Shown here: positions 12,444 through 13,644 of the stretch, piece after piece | How the letters are laid out: each line of letters begins with the position of its first letter | Position numbering within the stretch: position 1 is the first letter of the stretch | NCBI GenBank assembly: GCA_036397395.1 | Contig: DASWIZ010000047.1 | Span: 1 to 13,644, forward strand | Direction: 5' to 3' | Source: DASRUP01 sp036397395 | Lineage (GTDB): Bacteria; Patescibacteriota; Minisyncoccia; Minisyncoccales; UBA10102 | DNA length: 13,644 bases | Position numbers and translations under genes: made by a program | The notes under the pieces: model-generated | The model's database searches: none | Told to the model about the DNA's origin: nothing | The model's input: only the letters and a program-made list of their open reading frames with translations

Positions 12444-13247
12444 ATGGGGCACACAAAAATTCTTATTGCAATGGTTGGACTCCTTTTAGCTGCGGCAGCG
12501 GGAGTTTTTGTTTTCTTCATTCAGGGGAATGCGCCAACCAGCGGGGAAATCGCAAAAGAAGTGTTTGTGGCAGGCGTTGAGCAGGCGATTGAGCAGCAAA
12601 CGGAAGGGGAAGTACAAGAACAAGAAAACGAAGTGTTTGAAGCCGTACTTCAAACACCGCAAGCGGCGCCAGAGCCAGCGCCACAGTCAAAACCCGTACC
12701 AGTTCCTGTGCCAGCCGCCGTACCGCAGGCAGAAGAACCAGAGTCAGATTCTACGCCAGAACCGGTACCTCCGCCGTCAGTGCCTACTCCTTCTCTGAAG
12801 CCTCCGGGCAAGATTAATATCAATACGGCAGGTCTCGAAGAGTTAGACCAGATTACGGGAGTAGGCCCGGCAATTGCCCAAAAGATTATTGATTACCGGA
12901 ACGCTGTTAGCCTATTTTACCAAATCGAAGATATAAAAAACGTAAGCGGTATTGGCGAAGTAACCTTTGAGAAAATGAAAGGCGAGATTACGGTAGGAAA
13001 TGTTTCTCCGGCGCCAACCCCAACTCCTACTCCAGCGCCCGAACCTTCGCCTTCCGGTAAAATAAATATCAATACGGCAGGCTATGAGGAATTACAGGAA
13101 ATCACTGGGGTAGGGAAGACTATCGCTCAAAATATTATTGATTATCGAGAGGCAAATGGTCCTTTTACGCGCATTGAAGATATTATGAATGTTCCGCTTA
13201 TAGCCGAAGGACGTTTTGAAAACATGAAAAATGAGATTACGATATAA
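12444..13247 (+). CDS. Membrane-anchored protein with two ComEA helix-hairpin-helix domains
   Basis: Probable DNA-uptake receptor of 267 aa. A transmembrane helix (5-27) is followed by an acidic Glu/Gln-rich segment (34-66), a long Pro/Val/Glu-rich linker (72-121) and two ComEA-type HhH domains at 122-184 and 205-267, joined by a Pro-Thr repeat (189-203). Each starts GKININTAG, followed by ITGVG (first hairpin) and IAQxIIDYR. In domain 1 the second hairpin is NVSGIGEVTFEKMK. In domain 2 it reads NVPLIAEGRFENMK and lacks the G-x-G turn. ComEA binds incoming double-stranded DNA non-specifically outside the membrane and hands it to ComEC; most ComEA proteins have one such domain. The two copies share 17 identical bases at their start (12816-12832, 13065-13081), indicating duplication. 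No ComEC is in the window. Confidence 0.85.
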   Translation: MGHTKILIAMVGLLLAAAAGVFVFFIQGNAPTSGEIAKEVFVAGVEQAIEQQTEGEVQEQENEVFEAVLQTPQAAPEPAPQSKPVPVPVPAAVPQAEEPESDSTPEPVPPPSVPTPSLKPPGKININTAGLEELDQITGVGPAIAQKIIDYRNAVSLFYQIEDIKNVSGIGEVTFEKMKGEITVGNVSPAPTPTPTPAPEPSPSGKININTAGYEELQEITGVGKTIAQNIIDYREANGPFTRIEDIMNVPLIAEGRFENMKNEITI

Positions 13248-13251
13248 GAAA

Positions 13252-13275
13252 AGCCCTCGGATAAATCCGGGGGCT
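13252..13275. terminator. Bidirectional hairpin after the ComEA-like gene
   Basis: AGCCCTCGG (13252-13260) pairs with CCGGGGGCT (13267-13275) around ATAAAT, with one G-T pair. The hairpin starts 5 bp after the ComEA-like stop. On the plus strand it is followed by GATTTTA; on the minus strand by TTTCTTAT, so it can end transcription from both the ComEA-like gene and the small minus-strand ORF. Confidence 0.65.
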
Positions 13276-13317
13276 GATTTTAGCTCAAGAGGTTTAAAAA
13301 AGAATAAAGAGAACTGG

Positions 13318-13473
13318 CTAGCGGAAACGGGTGATTACGACCAAATCGCTGGTGTAATCAATCATGATATTGTTTCCTCCTCTTTGGAGGACTGCTAAAT
13401 CCTTTTCGGAGACCATTGATCTCCGCGCCTTTATTACCGTGACACCGTCCTGGATTTTTCCAGTAGCAAACAT
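13318..13473 (-). CDS. Small hypothetical protein (51 aa) with strong ribosome-binding site
   Basis: I do not recognise this 51-aa product, which begins MFATGKIQDGVTVIKARRSM and ends in TSDLVVITRFR. It looks mixed alpha/beta and basic, with no membrane helix. Support comes from an AGGAGG ten bases before the ATG, in a window where almost nothing else has one, and from the hairpin terminator after its stop. In the same frame a second AGGAGG precedes an ATG at 13365, which would give a 15-residue C-terminal product. It lies next to an IS30-like transposase gene transcribed in the opposite direction and could be part of the same imported segment. No clear promoter is visible. Confidence 0.5.
   Translation of the reverse strand: MFATGKIQDGVTVIKARRSMVSEKDLAVLQRGGNNIMIDYTSDLVVITRFR
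13376..13390 (-). promoter_or_regulatory. Hairpin covering an internal Shine-Dalgarno
   Basis: On the minus strand CCTCC, loop AAAGA, GGAGG form a 5-bp stem in which the GGAGG is the Shine-Dalgarno for the internal ATG at 13365. Ribosomes translating the first 36 codons would open the stem. This is the arrangement of translational attenuation, though both starts share one frame. Confidence 0.3.
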
Positions 13474-13516
13474 TTTTTGCTTTCCTCCTAATTAAATTCC
13501 TTCCCGAAATTCACGT

Positions 13517-13552
13517 TTGAAGCCGAACACCCGGCGGTGTAGAATACCGCCG
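13517..13552 (+). promoter_or_regulatory. Transposase promoter with the -10 box in a hairpin loop
   Basis: TTGAAG (13517-13522), 17 bp and TAGAAT (13540-13545) form a good sigma70 match. A perfect 7-bp dyad, CGGCGGT (13532-13538) and ACCGCCG (13546-13552), flanks the -10 box, which occupies its 7-nt loop. The ATG at 13554 follows at once, with no Shine-Dalgarno. The dyad may be a binding site for the transposase or a host regulator. Confidence 0.5.
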
Positions 13553-13553
13553 T

Positions 13554-13644
13554 ATGAAACAGAGAAAAAGACACAGCGAACAAAAGAACCAGAAACAGTA
13601 CACGCACATTGAAAAAGCAGAACGCTCAGAGATTGCAATTCTGC
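13554..13644 (+). CDS. IS30-family transposase, N-terminal fragment cut by window end
   Basis: Only 30 codons are visible. They give a very basic start (KQRKRHSEQKNQKQ) followed by YTHIEKAERSEIAIL, which matches the opening of the helix-turn-helix in IS30-family transposases (pattern Y-x-H-L-T-x-x-E-R-x-x-I-x-x-L). The DDE catalytic domain would lie outside the window, so neither intactness nor the element's ends can be judged. The terminal inverted repeat should lie upstream of the ATG, but no partner is available for comparison. Confidence 0.65.
   Translation, partial: MKQRKRHSEQKNQKQYTHIEKAERSEIAIL

Noticed and set aside
12279..12452. N-terminal extension of the PaaX-like ORF by 58 residues
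   Set aside because: It would include the promoter and repeat copy 2 and overlap the divergent ComEA-like start.
1..13644. tRNA, rRNA or riboswitch genes
   Set aside because: No cloverleaf, rRNA segment or known riboswitch consensus was noticed on either strand; a covariance-model scan would be decisive.

Overview
The window looks like chromosomal DNA of a candidate-phyla-radiation bacterium (Patescibacteria, most likely Parcubacteria-like). Reasons: very tight gene packing with 4-10 bp overlaps, several small membrane-anchored proteins, a PaaX/Cas2-like protein with an N-terminal membrane helix, a ComEA-type DNA-uptake protein, and almost no Shine-Dalgarno sequences. TGA is used as a stop (ends at 2220 and 5620), so the standard bacterial code applies and the UGA=Gly lineages are excluded. 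The lineage is inferred, not proven.

Layout. (1) 5-3224: a translationally coupled operon of a GT-B glycosyltransferase-like protein, a 10-helix EamA/DMT transporter and a membrane-anchored clan-A glycoside hydrolase, plausibly making, moving and trimming a cell-surface glycan or glycolipid. (2) 3225-3406: a palindrome-rich intergenic region, then a membrane-anchored beta-propeller-like protein of unknown role (3407-4597). (3) 4598-6819: two palindromes upstream of a Panacea-domain antitoxin and a RelE-like toxin, whose stop overlaps the start of a cysteine desulfurase gene. The desulfurase gene carries an in-frame insertion made of two abutting hairpins. (4) 6833-11632: a protein quality-control block: an apparently active HtrA-like protease with PDZ domain, a ClpB-type disaggregase that also carries a ClpC-like ClpP-docking loop, and a second HtrA-fold protein that has lost all three catalytic residues. 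(5) 11660-12351: a minus-strand PaaX/Cas2-like membrane protein flanked on both sides by copies of a 38-bp palindromic repeat. (6) 12444-13247: a divergently transcribed protein with two ComEA helix-hairpin-helix domains. (7) 13252-13644: a bidirectional hairpin, a 51-codon minus-strand ORF with strong Shine-Dalgarno sites, and the first 30 codons of a probable IS30-family transposase running off the window.

Expression. Six plus-strand transcription units have a sigma70-like -10 box ending only 5-12 nt before the start codon and no Shine-Dalgarno sequence, which suggests leaderless mRNAs. The one clear contrast is the small minus-strand ORF beside the transposase, which has canonical AGGAGG sites and may be of foreign origin.

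The points most worth following up are the ClpB protein with a ClpC-like ClpP-docking loop, its neighbouring dead HtrA homologue, the toxin-antitoxin/cysteine desulfurase overlap, the hairpin insertion inside the desulfurase, and the paired repeats around the PaaX-like gene.
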